Shown: piece by piece, positions 6,139-7,359 of the stretch
Layout: the number at the start of each line of letters is the position of its first letter
Position numbering within the stretch: position 1 is the first letter of the stretch
Source: an uncultured Clostridia bacterium
GTDB lineage: Bacteria > Bacillota > Clostridia > Oscillospirales > Acutalibacteraceae
Direction of reading: 5' to 3'
DNA length: 7,359 bases
Assembly: GCA_946186725.1 (NCBI GenBank)
Contig: CAMHOI010000045.1
Span: 1 to 7,359 of the forward strand
Made by a program: the position numbers and the translations under genes
The notes under the pieces: generated by a model
Told to the model about the DNA's origin: nothing
The model's database searches: none
Seen by the model: the letters and a program-made list of their open reading frames with translations, nothing else

Positions 6139-7291
6139 GAGATTCTCCTTTCAGAGCGGCTTCGATCTGCATGGCCTGCGCCCGGTAGAGTCGGGCCTGC
6201 GCGAGGACGATCTCATCCTGCAGGTTGATGGGCTCCCATTCCACTTTCAGGGAGCGCGCCTCCCCTTCCAGCCGCTGCCGGAGGTCGCACACCCGCAGGA
6301 TGACGGGGGTCAGCAGGTCGCGGTAGTATTCCAGCTCGCTGGTCAGCAGGTCGGCCTGCTGGGAGGACATGCGCTCGGTCGAGGACCAGCTCAGTCCCAG
6401 CAGGAAGGGGGGCAGGCCCGTCTTGGCGACGATCTGCTCGAGCAGCTGCCGCACGGGTATCTCGGTGGAGAGCATGGGGCTCTCGGCGCCGATGACCTTG
6501 ACGTCCACGTCGCCCACCGCCACGAAGTCGCGCACCTCGTCGCTGCTCATGGCGGCCGACCACTGGGTGGCGATCTGGCCGGCGCGGTCCTTGGCGCTGA
6601 GGCGGTCGACCGCGTCGGGACCGGGGCGGTAGGTCACCGCATAGCGCAGATTGCCCATGCGTTCGAAGTTGACCCCGATGCATTCGTAGATCTTGGCCAG
6701 GATGTTGGCCAGAAAGGGCATTCCCTTCAGCAGAGCGTTGCCCGTCCGCTTGCCGGGCTCGGGACGCAGGGCGGTGTAGAGGATCAACTGCTGAAAGGGG
6801 GCGGGCTCGGGGCGGCCGCCCACGCGGCGGCAGACCACGGTGGCGAAGGGATCCTCCCCTTCCTCCAGGGTCAGGTCGTCCAGCGAGGCGTTGTAGAGGG
6901 CGGCGATCTCCTCGCCGTCGCCCGAGAGCACCATCTCCCCCACGGCGGTGCCGTAGGTGAGCAGCTGATCGGTATAAGCCGACAAAAAGGCGCGCATGCC
7001 CCGGCCGCCCGGGCCGACGGGGACGTTGCGCAGAAATTCGGCCAGACGGCGGTCGGCGGCCTCGTCGCCGGTCGTCACCTCGAAGTCTCCGATCAGACGG
7101 ACGATCTTGTCGACGGCGGCGTCGATAACGGGGATGGCCTCCCGCATGGCCCTGTAGAGGCGGGCGTCGGGCGGCATGAGGGGCAAATAGCGGCTCATGA
7201 GGCCGGTGACGCGGCGTTCCTTGGGCGCGGTCTGCACCGGGCTTGCCGGGCGGTCGGCGTGGCGCCGGGCAAAGCGGTCAAAGAGTTTCAT
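6131..7291 (-). CDS. Phage portal protein
   Basis: A 386-residue portal subunit. Twelve copies would form the ring at one capsid vertex through which DNA is packaged and released. Visible landmarks are a basic N-terminus, a helix around YRAMREAIPVIDAAVDKIV (46-64), the wing region with LTYGTAVGEMVL (111-122), the conserved core from YECIGVNFERMGN (202-214), and LPPFLLGLSWSSTERMSSQQ (293-312), typical of portal proteins just before the tunnel-loop and crown helices (315-345). It is on the short side for the family but has no internal break. The ATG at 7291-7289 follows CAGGAGATATGCT, a good ribosome binding site, and overlaps the stop of an upstream frame as ATGA. Another ATG five bases upstream is out of frame. 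Confidence 0.93.
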   Translation of the reverse strand: MKLFDRFARRHADRPASPVQTAPKERRVTGLMSRYLPLMPPDARLYRAMREAIPVIDAAVDKIVRLIGDFEVTTGDEAADRRLAEFLRNVPVGPGGRGMRAFLSAYTDQLLTYGTAVGEMVLSGDGEEIAALYNASLDDLTLEEGEDPFATVVCRRVGGRPEPAPFQQLILYTALRPEPGKRTGNALLKGMPFLANILAKIYECIGVNFERMGNLRYAVTYRPGPDAVDRLSAKDRAGQIATQWSAAMSSDEVRDFVAVGDVDVKVIGAESPMLSTEIPVRQLLEQIVAKTGLPPFLLGLSWSSTERMSSQQADLLTSELEYYRDLLTPVILRVCDLRQRLEGEARSLKVEWEPINLQDEIVLAQARLYRAQAMQIEAALKGESHE

Positions 7292-7359
7292 AGCATATCT
7301 CCTGTCTCCGGCCTCAATGAAAGGAGGCCGTCGCCCCCGGCCGGCAGGGGCGGCGGATC
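7288..7359 (-). CDS. C-terminal end of an upstream gene, perhaps terminase large subunit (runs off right edge)
   Basis: One minus-strand frame is open from the window edge and ends in TGA at 7290-7288, overlapping the portal ATG as ATGA. The visible end reads DPPPLPAGGDGLLSLRPETG followed by DML. ATGA coupling is used repeatedly in head operons, and the portal ribosome binding site lies inside this frame. Only 23 residues are visible, too few to identify. Terminase is suggested purely because it normally precedes the portal. A competing frame is also open to the edge in phase with the portal, and a third ends at 7316-7314 (TGA), so the coding assignment is tentative. Confidence 0.45.
   Translation of the reverse strand, partial: DPPPLPAGGDGLLSLRPETGDML

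Noticed and set aside
4148..6228. Long plus-strand frames opposite the capsid (4148-5152) and protease (5149-6228) genes
   Set aside because: Low-complexity Gly/Val/Leu/Asp-rich translations mirroring the real minus-strand genes; they match no family.
1..7359. CRISPR arrays, tRNA or rRNA genes and insertion sequences
   Set aside because: No direct-repeat/spacer pattern, no tRNA-like cloverleaf and no transposase coding were seen; gaps between genes are at most 146 bases.

Overview
The window looks like a piece of a GC-rich endospore-forming bacterium of the Bacillota, most likely a clostridial gut-type lineage. The main evidence is a full-length SpoIIE, a sporulation phosphatase found only in endospore formers and their close relatives, next to a clostridial-looking YebC N-terminus. 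Strong purine-rich ribosome binding sites (GGAGG type) precede nearly every gene. No 16S or other marker is present, so a finer assignment is not justified. Every real gene lies on the minus strand, so the window reads biologically from right to left.

The right side (about 2635-7359) is a compact phage head-morphogenesis cassette. In transcription order it holds the tail end of an upstream gene (position suggests terminase), a portal protein, a HK97-type prohead protease with an inserted zinc-finger-like Cys/His cluster and a helical C-terminal extension, a HK97-fold major capsid protein, a helical head-tail connector, a head-closure protein, a tail-terminator-like protein (GTG start) and a 112-residue beta-rich protein. 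The genes overlap or are 10-26 bases apart and are tightly coupled (ATGA and GTGA junctions), consistent with one transcript. The cassette stops at a perfect 17-bp hairpin next to the last stop codon.

The left side (1-2597) is host chromosome: spoIIE, then the start of yebC. The 146-base gap between cassette and spoIIE holds the hairpin and a candidate spoIIE promoter whose -35 and -10 hexamers are 21 bases apart. That is the unusual spacing known for Spo0A-activated promoters of Bacillus subtilis. The 69-base spoIIE-yebC gap holds a near-consensus sigma-A promoter (17-base spacer) and an 8-bp inverted repeat, one arm of which covers the -10 box.

The most notable point is that an intact-looking head cassette ends in a terminator and runs straight into housekeeping and sporulation genes. 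No tail tape measure, tail fibre or lysis genes follow where a siphophage would carry them. It could be a truncated prophage, a domesticated or gene-transfer-agent-like element, or a satellite that makes its own capsid and borrows tails (the cf-PICI strategy). The window cannot decide between these because the upstream side (integrase, regulators, terminase) lies beyond 7359.
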